DNA from: Chaetoderma sp. LZ-2023a
Lineage: Eukaryota; Mollusca; Caudofoveata; Chaetodermatida; Chaetodermatidae
DNA length: 64,000 bases
Assembly: GCA_034401795.1 (NCBI GenBank)
Contig: CM067370.1
Location: forward strand, 102,490,028-102,554,027
Direction of reading: 5' to 3'
Shown piece by piece: positions 31,111 to 44,900 of this stretch. The stretch's first letter is position 1, and every line of letters begins with the position of its first letter. The position numbers and the translations under genes were made by a program. Below the pieces are notes generated by a model. It was not told where the DNA came from and searched no databases. It worked only from the letters and a program-made list of their open reading frames with translations.

Positions 31111-34100
31111 GTAAGTTTTTATATTTAAACAAGCATTAAAATATTGGACGTTGAACTTAATACTATCTTTTTTCTATGAACGTTTCAGTCATATTTAGAG
31201 CGGGTACCTAATCTAACAACTATGTTTATCTTTAAAAAAAGGTCTCTGACCTGGAGAATATAAGTCAATGCTCAGTTTTCCCATTGCAACCAATAGTAAA
31301 ATATTCGGTCAAGCGAGTTATCATGTTATATTTTGACCTAATTATATAATATTCTGTCACGGTAATTATAGATATATGCATTTAATCTTTGCATTGTGGT
31401 AATGAAGTCATTTGATCTTTGTTGATTGATCTCAAGTGTGCGCTCTCCAGAATTATGTCCCTTGGAACATTTCTGTTGTATTGCAGCTTATGGGGAAGGG
31501 TAATTACCATGGTAGCTCATTGGGTCTCTGATGATGTTTTGTTAAATGAAACCACGCTTATAAAAACATCGTCATTTTACACATACAAAAATCATTTACT
31601 ATTTGTTATATAGCATATACCATATCCATGCATGGCATATAGTAAACCAGTAGTAAATGCTGAATTTTGCCTTCATTCAGATAATGCTGCATATTCGAAC
31701 AATTCCTGTAATTCCATCCCGCATTTAGCCATTAAGCCTCAAATTTCAATTTTCTCATAGAAAATTTCCATTTACAGGATCAAGAGAAGACTATTTGTGA
31801 AAATTTTTCAGTGGAATGACTTGCTTGCTTTTCACATATCAGCCAAAACGGCTTCTGCAGTGGTCTTGGGAAATGTCCATTTGCAGACCAAAAGAAGGCT
31901 ATTTAAGAAAATTTACCACTGGAATGATTGGCTCGATAACTGAGCCAGTCATTCCAGTGGTAGATTTTCAACAATAGTCTTCTCTTGGTCTGCAAATGGG
32001 CATTTTCTATGAGAAAATTTAAATTTTGAATAAGTTCCAGCGTTAAAGGGTTAATGATTGGTGTAGTGAAATACTGTCTGTATTGAACCTTTCATGTGTC
32101 AGCGGTCATCTGTTTGAACCCTTCGAGTCCCAGAAGTCCAATTTAATGACAGCTGTACTGGAAAGCTTATTTGACCGTGAACCATTATGGTTTTTATAAT
32201 TAAGCACTCTAATCCTTGTGCCATTTAACAAACATGGCCAGTAATGGTTGACCATTGTAGGTTAGCGTCCAAGACTCATGAAATACTATAGAACACTATT
32301 GTAGTTCATGATTTCTCGATTACCATTTAATGTCACAATATTATGATAAATTTTGTCTGGTTGTTTGTATCTAACTGCGCATTCAAAGCATCTAAAACCA
32401 AATGGAATTTTATAGGAGAGATGAGTGGTGGAAATGCTATATGTGTACAAAATGAACCTTAATGGTTCTTCAAACAATAACTTGGGCCTCAGGCTTGATC
32501 TGTTTTTGCCATTGCTCCAACAAAGAGTGTATGAGTGGAACAGGTGGTACTGCATATATATGCCTGTCTCTATGTGTGACTGAATCTAATATCTACAGTC
32601 CATTAGTGTGCTGTATGCAAGTTATATGGTTTAGAAAATTAATGTCCCCTGTGGTGATTAGGAAAATGTCTGGTATTTCTTTATCCTATAACATAAATTT
32701 TCTGAAATTTTCAGTTATATTGAGAGGCATCAAGATGTATACATAAAGCGTCTTGCAGAGGCAGTGTCGATCAAGAGTGTATCAGGATGGGCAGAAAGTC
32801 GAAGCGAATGTGCCCGCGTTATCCAGTGGATGGCAGACAACCTGAAAAAGCTTGGAGCCACCTGTGATATATGGGACAATCCATCCGGACAGCAGAAATT
32901 ACCCAATGGCAGTACTATCCCGTATCCACCAATACTAACTGGTCGATTAGGGGAGAAGTTACCATCAGCGAAACCAACTGTATTAATCTATGGACACCTG
33001 GATGTACAGCCCGCCCTGAAGGTTTGTGTCAATTAACCCTTTCACCAACAAATCTGGAATCCCCGAAAAAAGTATTTTCTTTATGATATAAAAATTATTC
33101 TGTTGAATATTTTGAATTTAATTTGACTGGAATTCGTCCATCAACAGTTTCCAGTCAAATTAATTTCAAAATATTCAACAGTTTTCCTGTATGGTTTCCC
33201 TGAAAATGAGATATGGGGAATTCCTCTGGGAAACGGTTAACCGCAATTTCTTATTCTGTTTTAATTTTGCAACAAAGTCTGAGTAGGTAGCATTTAACTA
33301 ATACGTTTGGACCTGCTAACTATTTTGCAAACAATTTGACTGAAGGTTGTTGGTGGCTACCTTTGTCAGATTGTTTTCAAAATATTCAGCAGGTACCAAG
33401 ATATAACTATTGGAATAGGTTGCCTGCAAAAACTTAGCGGTCAAATGATTAATACTTTACAGGTCACGTTTGGTCAAGAAGCTCAAAATATTGCATATCC
33501 CTTTAATGTCTAAATTTGATCAAGAAAATCATAATATTTCCTTATTGAATGTCCATTTGCAGGCCGAGAAAAGACTATTTTTACAAATTCAACACGGAAA
33601 TGACTGGCTCGGTAACCGAGCCAGTCATTGCAGTGGTGAATTTTCAAAAACAGTTCTCCTAACAGGTAAATGGGCATTCCTCAAGGTCATTGCACAGGCC
33701 GGTTTTGGCCGGCTTCGTCGTGAAAGAGTTAATATCCATTTGTGGGTCTAGCAAAGGCTATTTTTGAGAATTTACCACTAAAATAACTCATTCGGTTATC
33801 GAGCCAGTCATTCCCATTGGTAAATTCTAAGAAAGTCTTCTCTTGACCAACTGCAAATGGACATTTTTCAAGAAACTTTTTGGCTGTGTTCACCATTACA
33901 TGGTTAAAGAAACGAAAATGCCAACAATACTAATATTTCTACGTGACCATCTATTGTCATTTCCTAACCTAAACATATTCTCTTGATCTCATTGGTTAAT
34001 TTATATTCAGTAAAATTAATTGTTCAATGAAGTGCAGGAATGTGAAATTCACTGGTTGCGTATATTGTTGTAGGCAGATGGCTGGAACACGGATCCATTT

Positions 34101-35943
34101 ACAATGGTAGAAGCGGATGGCAAATTGTTTGGACGTGGGACATCTGATGATAAAGGGCCAGTGATCGCCTACTTAAACTGTTTTGAAGCCTTTAAGGAGC
34201 TGAATATGCAGCTGCCTGTAAACATCAAGGTAAGACACCCTGGAAAACAATAATTAACCCTTTAGCACTCACAAAGGCCAAAACGGCTTCTGCAGTGGTC
34301 CTGGAAAATGTCCATTTGCAGACCAAGAGAAGCCTATTTTTGAAAATTTACCACTGGAATGACTGGCTCGATAACCGAGCCAGTCATTTTAGTGGTAAAT
34401 TTTCAAAAATAGTCTTCTCTTGGTCTGCAAATGGATATTTTCTTTGAGAAAATTGAAATATTCTTGAACAAATTTAAGGGTTAAAGATTTAAACACTGTT
34501 TAGGGAAATTTATTCCAATCACCACTAGCTACTTGTACCTTAGTCATCAGCATGAATATACTTGTCCATCTTTGTCACTCTCCACTATTGTTGTTACATA
34601 TATAGGCCACTTTGTCAGAGATGTTAAAGATTTGACAAACTCGATTGAGGGAAACTGACAGACTGACTTGTCAACCTATGCGACATGTACTTGGGAATCA
34701 CAACTATAAATACACTTAGCCTTGTGGTGGTGGCAAATTTTTGACGTGATAGGTGAAGGGCGTGGCTTGGGTTGGGGTGGGTGTTGAGGTGGAAAAGGGA
34801 ATGGCTGGTGGTGGGATAATGCAGTCTATAAAACTGGTCTTTATATGCCTACTCAGTTGTTGTATTATTATCTACATAAGACAAGTTTGACTGACAGAAG
34901 GGTTAATTCTAATTGACAATTTAACAGTCAAACACACCATTTTTGGTTCAAATGACAACTATAGTTAGCTTTAGTACTGTGGTGGAACTGACTTATTGTT
35001 TTTATTTACTCACATGTGATCTGTAAATGATCATCCATTCTGTATATTTTATAGTTTATTTTCGAGGCAATGGAAGAAACTGGATCAGAGGGAATATATG
35101 AAATGGTTTCTTCACTCAAGGATTCATTCTTCACGGTAGGCAGATAGAATGAACAAGTCAGAATTAAAAAAGATCTTTGTTGAAAGACCTTAGTAGGTAC
35201 CTCCTCAATAAAATGAAACAAAATAAATATTAACATATGATGATTTCATCTGCATAAATTAATATAATTTTTTTCAGTTGTAAAATTTTAATTAATAGAG
35301 ACACATCCAAATTAAACTTCACAAATTGTTATTAATTTATACGGAATCAAATCATAATATGTTAAGATTTGTTTCGTCTCATTACATTGAGGTACACAAA
35401 TTAAGCAATTAAAACCATAAAGCATTAACTGCTGGACCGATTTTGATCAAACTTGACTTGAAGGACCATATGATCGTATGCTTCCGAATTAAGCCATAAC
35501 AATCTAATTGGTAAGTTTTCTCAGCAGCCATTGTACTTTCTGAGATTTTCCAGTAAATTATTTTTACGCTCGTAAACCACTTGGCCAATATCACCATCAA
35601 GGCTGCCAACGTAAAAGCATTTTAACTGTCTGACTGCTGCAAGATGACAGACAATAATTTAAATGGGCAATAACTCTGGACATGCTGAATTTTTTGGAAA
35701 CAATTTGACTGAAAGTTGTTAGTGTTTTAGCCACCAGTAATTTTCAGTCAAGTTGTTTTCAAAATATTCAACATATCCAGAGTTAAGCACCATTGAAAAT
35801 GTAGTCTGCAGCGATTCAGCAGACAGACAGTTCAGATTCCAGTGATGTCACTTGGTACTGGCATTCCAGGTGAGCCACTAGTTAAACAGAGAGTCACTTT
35901 CCATACAAGAATACTAAAGATGCTTTGATTGTGGACAATCTGT

Positions 35944-35986
<43 letters not shown>

Positions 35987-38900
35987 CTTGCCTGCCCGCC
36001 TTCCCGCATGTGTGCGTGTTTGTGTCTGCAAGTCTGTCTGCTTGGAGCTGTATCTCAAAAACTGCTGATACGATTTGGCAAAAATTTTAACAAAACGAAT
36101 GGACGGTGGTACGAGAGGATTTCCACGCTTTGACTGTAATCCAGATTAAAGAACCCGGATCAACTAGAATTCCATAACTGAGTGTAATCCGAAAAAACCC
36201 TGGAAAATCCAATTAATATCCAGAAAAATCCAGAAACTTATTATGTATGTAAAAGCATCCAACTTTCCTCTGATGTCTGCTTACTGAGATTGCTAGAGCT
36301 AGAAATTCCAGCATGATTAATAATTATTTGATTGTAAAACAAACATTTTTTATGTATTGTAGGATGTTGACTACGTTTGCGTTACTGACACAAGGTGGCT
36401 TGGTAGAACAAAGCCATGTATAGGCTATGGTCTCAGGTATTGCTGAGTATGTGTGTATCTATTCATGAATGTATGCATGCATGTTTGTTAATTGAATACA
36501 CAAATGCATCCATGTGTGCGAATTTACTCAATTTTCCAATAGTGTGTGCGTGCATGGTTATGTGCATACGCACATGCGTGCGTATGGGCAGGTGGGTGGG
36601 TGAGCGTGTGTGCATGTGTGCGAGAAAGAAAGAAAGAGAGAGAGAGACTGGGGATGTATCTCAAAAGGTATTGATTCCTTTTGCTTTTGGCTAAAATTTT
36701 AACAAAACAGGATCTTGCCATCCAGAAATAAATCCTGAAAATCAGACAAGATTTTACAATGTGAAAGTGAGGCATATGTATCACTTTTCTGATGACGATG
36801 ATGACGATGGCAGTGACATCAACGTTAGGTCTCTGCGTTTAGCAAATCATCTTTGCCTATATTTTAGGATTGCTTAATCCTACTGGAACCAAGCGTGGAC
36901 ACACGGTTGCCTATAGCATAAGGAGACAACCTGATGATCACTTGGTTGAATGTCAAGGTCATTCTAATCTTGCTGTTTGACCTCTGATTTTTCAACATTT
37001 AGTTTTTGCATTTAGTAAATCATTTGCATTTATATTTCAGAATGTGTTAAGGCTACCTGAAATAAATTTGGACACATTGTTCTTTATATCATAAGGAAGC
37101 AGCAAGTGGATAATGATGTCACTAGGTCAAAGGTCAAGGTCAACAGTCTTGATATTTTACTTCTGTCATGTCTATTTACAATGTTAATTTTTGTGCTTAG
37201 CATATTGCTGATTAAGTTTTTGCGTGTCCTATATCTTTGCAATGGAGGATCCAAATGGAACCAAACTTGGAGACATGACTGCCTATAGCATGATGAAGCA
37301 GTCCACTGACAGTGATGTCACCAGGTCAAAGGTGCCTGATATTCTGACCTTTGAACGTGGTTCTTTTAGCCCTTTAACCCGTGAATTTGTTCAAGAAAAT
37401 TTCAATTTTCTCACAGAAAATGTCCATTTGCAGACCAAGAGACCATTTTTGAAAATTTACCACTGGAATGACTGGCTCGGTTATCGAGCTAGTCATTCCA
37501 GTGGTAAATTTTCAAAAATAGTCTTCGCTTGGTCAGCAAATGGAAATTTCCCAAGACCACTGCAAAAGCCGTTTTTGGCTGATATGAGTGTTAATGTTAA
37601 GGTTTTGTGTTCAATTTATTCTTCTTCTTCTTCTTTTCGTTCGCTGATCATACCACCAGTCATGTAAGTGACTATCGACTTGATCATAAGCGTTAAGTGC
37701 GTGGATCCATGGTTTATTAGAGTGCGCCATGCGGCCTGGAACCTCTGTCTTCAGCACTCGAGGTTTCTGTCAGGGTTACCTCACCCTTACCTCCTTTAGT
37801 CGCCTCGTACGACACGCAGAGGATACGGAAGGTGTATTCTAAGCCCCACCTACAGGGCAAGTTCAATTTATTATATTGCCCTATATGTCAGGATCCGTCA
37901 GCTGAATTTGATCTGTACTCTGGTCTTTATTGACAAAGAGAAGGACAAGCGAGACATTTAATTCAGTGAAATTCTTGTTTTTTATTTATATCTCATAAAC
38001 TGAACTTTGATGACTTTGTTGCTGTTGTTATTTGTACTTGCAGAGGGTATGCATATTTCAATATTGAGGTAACTTGTTCATCTAATGACCTTCACTCTGG
38101 TATGAATGGTGGTCTGGTGTAAGTATTATGTTCTGTCAGTAAGCATATGCACAACATATACATACTAGCAGGGGGCATTTATAAGTAATGCACTTTAGAC
38201 CTACATTATGTTTTCAACACTAACTCTTGCAATCCATATTTGTCAATTTCAACTATTCAGGAAAATTGTTGAATATGTTGAACATAATGTTGACTGGAAC
38301 GTGTTGCTCAACAGTTCCCAGTCAAATTAGTTTCAGATTCCATAAGCAGAATCTCTGCTCTGTGGTGGCTAAAGGCTTAAGAGTTAATCTTAACTGTCTT
38401 CTACATTTTGCTGCCATAAATAGCACCAGGTTCCAGACAAATTAGTTTAACACTTTACCTCTTAAGACAGCTAAAATGGGTTTTGAAGTGGTCTTAAGAA
38501 ATGTCCATTTGCAGACTAAGAGAAGCATATTTTTGGAAATTTATCAGTCATTTGACTGGCTCAATTTAAATTTTCTTGAATAAATTTGAGGGTTAAAGGG
38601 TGAAATTATTCAAAAGCACATTCCTTACATCATAAATAATTTGACATTTCAGGTCTGTAAGGGTTAAATCATTGATTAAATGGTAATAAGGACTCTGTAA
38701 CTTAGGCTTGTGCGATTATGTGATTAAATCGAATATCGCAATTATTTTTTAAATCGTGAATTTATATGATCAAAAATTAAATAATCGAACAATCGTGAAT
38801 ATTTTCTACTGCGTACAAATTTTGTTGGTTATGTAGATAACCTGGATTTATGTTTAACAAGCAACATTCGTGACACTAAATTTTCCAGAACTTGGTAAAC

Positions 38901-41900
38901 GAGTTTAAATCTTACACAGAGGCCTACTCGGGTAATAGGCCATTAAATCATCTACTCAGTTATCGTAGCAGTCTCAATCAACATCCAAGTACAGTATCGA
39001 CATTATTTGGATAATTTATTGTGTATTAGAATGGTAATTTGGATAAATTTCTAGTTGTGGTAGTTTCGAAGATGGCGGACCATCCTTCTCGTGGAAGGAA
39101 AGTGAAGAAAACACTGTTACACACGTGTAGCCCTGCTAATTGGACTTCTAAAAAAACTTCTTGAGGAGTTAGAAAAAATCGGGATAAGAGTACCTGCATC
39201 ACTTTAAAAAACTGTGATAAGATCCATTTATTTAGAGAATGTGGGTAGACTAGGAAACTGTGAGTGCAGAATTTGTGAAGGACATGCTCCACAAGGACAA
39301 AGAACAGCTTTGTCTGCGGACACTGCTCACACTAGTGGCGCAGCGGATGCTGATTCGGATTTGACTTGGAATGCTAGTGGGGATCAGAGGCATTTAAATA
39401 GTCAACGCTCAAATATTCAGAACGTGCAATTCGACGTCACAAAACCTGCAAACGGTACAGATACCGGTAATTTTACTGTCGCCACTGGCGGCGACAGGGT
39501 TGCTGTTGATGTACGTGGATCAGGTAACACAAGCTCGGCCAGGAGCAGAATTAGCTCGGTTTTTCCCAGAGAGGAACGGGAGCGATTACAATCGAATACC
39601 CGGTTACTCGACATGCAGGAACCAAGTAATGCGGCTAGCAGTTGTAGTGGGAATCGTAGAACTGTTAATCACAGTAGCTTGCATAGGAATATCCATAACC
39701 AGAACTCCGAACTTTTTACATCTATACCTGAAACAGAGTCGAATAGCATGATGCAATCCGTTTTGTCAACTATGACAAATATGCAACAGGTGTTCGTGGG
39801 GTTGCAGAATACCGTAACTTCTCTTCTAAATAAACAACAACCTGACAGAGAAAATACTTTACAGTCAGCACTCGAGGCCATGCGACCAATGGCAGAGCCA
39901 AACAGATACAATCTGCACCAAACAACCAATCCGATTCTAGGACAACCTTCAGGTGGATACCACTTGCCTAGATCTTTATATGAGGTACCGTCGGAAAGTA
40001 TCCCACATGTAGACATCGTTTGAGATGTAGTTAAAAACGCATATGGGAAGGTAAGGATGTGGACCTGGCAACACTCCTTCCCCCTAGATTCGAATGGGAC
40101 AAAGGGAACAAAAGTCAGCCGGCAGAAAATAACTCAAAACCGGAAATAAATTTATCTGTCACTGAATTCATTACTGCGTTTGGGATGTATAAGCATGTCA
40201 TGGCACACAAATTTCCAGAAAGGCAGGTAGAACTGCATTTGTATGAAGCAAACATTGTAGAAATATGCAATGTGCATGGCCAAAGGTTTTTAGGCCTATC
40301 ATTGCAAGTTTGCTAGTCGTGCAGCCACGGTGCTAAGCGATAGCAACATTAAGATCGATTGGTTGATTAAGGACAACTCTCTTAAGTTTGATTATAGGTA
40401 GTGCGAAGAGCAACATTTGTTATGTTTGCAATTCACCATATCATAATGCATCTTCCTGTCCTCAACGCAGAATTCCAAGAACAAATTTTCACGTCCCTAC
40501 CCAGGTAAGGGAGCAGCCAACAACAGACAAATTTGGGCGGTCACGAGTGGTGATGAATGGTAATGAGCTCTACAATAACTACAATGCAGGGCGTTGTTTT
40601 AAGTCAAATTGTGTTTACGTGCATGCATGCTCCTTGTGTGGGTCTGCGTCACATACTATGAGAGCTTGTAAAGTGAAACAGCCTACACGGGGGTGGGGGT
40701 GGTGAGGGGTGATGGGAAAAGTCAAGGATGCTGACTATTTTGTATTAACAGTGATAATGCTGTGACTGAGTCACCGAACGATACACCAATTAACGTTTCC
40801 ACCTTAAGACAAGAACTGAAAGATCACCCAGATAAGAAATTTGTGCATTATTTGTGTAGCGGGTTAGAGAACGGGTTTGATACCATGGTACCTAATACTC
40901 CACTGTCACAAAGGAAGGCAACAATTTATTGTCAGCTAGAACACAACCCGAGCTAGTAGACCAACTAATTGAAGATGATGTAGCAAAAGGGTTTTTGTGT
41001 GGCCCTTTAGATATCTTACCCTTCCGCGAATGCAGAGTAAGTCCCATTGGCGTAGCCATTGGTAAATATTCAGGTAAACCTCGGCTTATAGTGGAACAAT
41101 GAAGAGCATCCTAGTATTAATGAGCTTATTGACAAAGAAAACTGTTATCTTTCATACGTCAGAATTGATGATGCTATCAAAATAATTCAGTCCTTGGGAG
41201 AGAGAACCACTATGTGTAAGACCGACATCGTGGACACCTTCAAGTTGATTCCTATTATTCCTGCGCAATGGCACTTGTTTTGTATTAGATGGAAGGGGAA
41301 ATATTACTTCTACAAAAGACTAGCCTTTGGTTGTTCTTCCAGCCTCAAAATATTTAACAACTTGTCAATAGCCATATACTGGATTACTAAATGTAACTAT
41401 GGTATCAAACACATTCTCCACCAGTTAGATGATTTTATTACCTTCGAACGTCCACATAAGTGCGGCAAACGCAACATGGCCCTACTACATTTGATTTTCA
41501 ACAGATTGAACATTCCCATGTCCAAAAAGAAGACTGTAGGACCAGCCACTGTGATACAGTATTTAGGTATTATATTGGATTCCGAGAAAATGGACGCCAG
41601 GCTTCCAGAAGACAAGCTTGTGCGGATAACCAATTTATTAAAAGAATTCAATTGTGGTAAATCTGTTTCGATGACAGAACTGCTACAGCTGTTAGGGCAT
41701 CTAAACTTGGCAAGCAGAGTGGTCGCCCCTGGTAGGGCTTTCGTTTCGCACTTAATTACACTGTCTACAACTGTCAAATATCTCCATCATCATATTAAGC
41801 TTAATGCAGATTGTAGGGAGGATATCAACATGTAGACACAGTTTTTGTCAAACTGGAACGGAATCGCATTGTTCTACAACATGAAAGCCACCACTTCATA

Positions 41901-44900
41901 CGATTTAGGCCTGCACACTGATGCATCAGGTACAATTGGTTTCGGAGGTTTTTTTCAGGTCTGGTTTTCAGAGCCTTGGCCTAATTCTCTCAAACGAATT
42001 GTATCCGAAGACAAAGAACTGTCTATCACCTTCCAAGAACTGTATCCTATTGTTCTATCAGCCCTCATTTGGGGACATTTGTGGGGGAGACGACGCATCA
42101 TATTTTTGTGTGATAATGAAGCTACTGTTGCAATTTTATGCAAGGGTAGATCGAGATGCACACAAATTATGCCTCTGATGAGACGTCTTACCCTGCTGGC
42201 TGCTACCCATAATTTTGTATTTACAGCTAGACACATTCCAGGCAAGACAAATCTTATCGCTGATTCACTCGATTGCAGGTCCACAGATTCAAGAAACTGG
42301 CACCCTATGCAGAGCCCATGCCTTGTACAGTACCAGAGCCAGCCCAGATTCTGTGGAACTGCAGTCAGTGATATCTAAATTGTGGGAATCAGCGTTAGCA
42401 CCCAGAACTAGATGTACTTACCAGTCAAGTTTTAATGCTTATGTTCGATTCCTTTTGTTTACAGGTGTCATTAGCCAACTCCTATTTCCAGATCTTCCCG
42501 TCTCTGAAGATCATCTTATGATGTTTGTAGCGCATTACACTAGTAGACTGAGTCTGAGCTACGCCACTATCAAAATGTATATTTGTGGTATCAAATTTGT
42601 GTGCTTAGAGAACAATGTTTATTTCCCCACGATTTCTCAATTGCAGCGCTTGCACGCTATACTAGGCGGTGTTAAACGGACTCAAATCCGAAATTCCAAA
42701 TTGAGACAACCAGTCACTTTTAATATATTAGAACAAGTCTGCCAGCAATTGAGGAGGGTCTTATTTTGAAAAATTTTGTGATGTCCTAATGGAAACCGTA
42801 TGTACAGTGGCCTTCTTTGGTTTTCTTCACAGCAGTGAATTTACGGTTCTGACAGCCTTTGATCCCTCTTCTAATTTATGTGTGGGAGATTTGTGTATAT
42901 TTCAAGATCACATTAGCTTAAAGCTCAAAAAGTCTAAATTTGTCAATATTTCAAGATCACATTAGCTTAAAGCTCAAAAAGTCTAAAACAGACCCCTTTC
43001 GGGAGGGTGTGTCTATTCTACTTTTCAAGGCAAATCATTCCATATGCCCCTTTATGGCATGCTGCCAATACAATAAAATTCGCCAGACTGTTGATCCAGA
43101 TCCCATGGGACCCTTGTTTATTTCTGATTCGGTTGGAGCGCTGTCTAGATCAAAATTCATAGCCATGTTTAGGCATATACTTGTCTCCATTCACATTGAT
43201 GCAGCTGCTTATAATGGACATAGTTTCAGGATAGGAGCAGCTTCTACAGCGGCAGCAATGCATTTGGATGACCATCTGGGAAAGAAGCTTGGGCGATGGT
43301 CATCTGACGCATATGTCTGTTATATTCGAACATCCCAGTCGCTTAGTCAAGAGGCCCAACAATGGATGACGACTGTACATTTTGAGCACCACCAATAGTG
43401 GCCTACACTTGTCACATAGCAATCCATTCTAATCATCTTCGTTCAGTATGAAATCACAGTAATTATATTGATGGGCCACTGGTACATTGAATGTATATTA
43501 CGTCATGGGGTTTGACACAATCCGGATCCAGTACATTATATGTTGTTATTGCTCGATACAATCAATCCTGCCAGGAAGACCACCCATCTAAGGGATCACC
43601 GCATTTAGAAACTTCGTGAATTTCTAATTAATTAAGCAACATTCGAACCATTAAGAGATCACCTGTAACTAATGGCCTCTTAAATTCTCAACAACAATAC
43701 TTTGGCCATTAAACATCATGGCTTAAGCGACTATGCTTGATTCTCCTTTAGGTGGTCTTAGTAGCAGTGTTGATTGTAGTAAATCAGTTATAATCAATGT
43801 TTGTAATCGGTCGTTTCACCACATTTAGAGGTGACTAGGACATAGGTTACTAGACTGGCTAGTATCGCTATTTGGCAGACATGTATAGCTCATACTTTTC
43901 ACAAGACAATATATGATTGGTCTATGAATGGCACCACTCAAGGAGTCCTTGGATGGAGAGCCCCGAATGCAGGCTGATATTGCATGACAACCAGTACTAG
44001 GTTCTTGACACCCACTCCATATAACGTAAATTTTTTGTATTAATTATGTTATCTTCATGTTAGGAGCTTGAATAGGTTCGCTACAATACATATCTGTCCA
44101 ACGCTTGGCAGGGCAGATGGCATACTGACTCATATCGCTATCATTGGTCACAGGATTGCTCTCCTCAGCTGCGGGGAAGTGATTACCGGGGATGATTGTA
44201 GGAAATCATACATGGTGGTCACTTGGCCGCAATTCGGTCAGCAGTAGCGCTGCCGTTTTTCTGTGACTATCGTGCCGTTGCCCTGCCAGTTCATGGTTAG
44301 GTTTAAAGCCCCTACCTTAAATACAGACCAGCCGTCGCATCATCTATCTGGTCATATGTGCACAGCAATCAGCAAAAGTCAAACACGGTTTCAGTTGCAG
44401 GGTGTACATTTTTAACTATTTTCTTATCAGTTTTAAGGTATGATTCCATATTCACAGAATTTTTATTGTCATTATATTACTTAATCATGATGGGTTCAAA
44501 TCAGATTATGACGTTCCAGGGACAGACCTACCCACTCGCCAATCCATTTTGTGAATATCATGGCTGGCCAATAAAATCCAAATAGGCTAGTTTACTGGCT
44601 AAGAGAGATAAGGAAGGTGACCTCATATAACTATACACGTATGCCATTGAATATTTTGAAATTATTTTGACTGGGAACTGTTGCAGCCTAGGCAAGAATG
44701 AATTATATCATATTTATGTATGGTAATCGCTACAATATAACGTTTGAGTTGAGTCAGTAGCTCTGTACATAACATTGGGTTAATAATCAATACAGGTCAA
44801 TTTACATTTTACTAGCCAGGAGAGTTAATATTTGACAAATCAAATTTCCACGTAGTCAATTAGTGAATCGGGCGGGTAGGTTGGTCACTACAGTTACAAC

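Larger units (their letters stand above)
31111..32714. other. Intron 1 of CNDP2 copy 2 (non-MITE part)
   Basis: Apart from the MITE-A pair at 31732-32054 no feature is recognised. The open frames at 32286 (-) and 32462 (+) have no domain. Confidence 0.5.
39072..43398 (+). mobile_element. Tyrosine-recombinase retrotransposon (DIRS/Ngaro group), decayed
   Basis: Order gag, reverse transcriptase, RNase H, tyrosine recombinase, all on +. No methyltransferase domain lies between RNase H and the recombinase, which overlap slightly, so Ngaro-like order is plausible; family choice remains open. Reading frame is broken several times. The non-coding ends were not located (no clear split direct or inverted repeats seen), so true borders extend beyond the coding part. 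Nested inside the hAT-like element. Confidence 0.88.

Noticed and set aside
35939..36003. Pro/Cys-rich reading of the TGCC repeat
   Set aside because: Simple microsatellite in an intron.
36416..36694. Open frame starting near the end of CNDP2 exon 5
   Set aside because: It reads through the exon 5 donor into a GTGC/GAAA microsatellite in a different frame from the gene.
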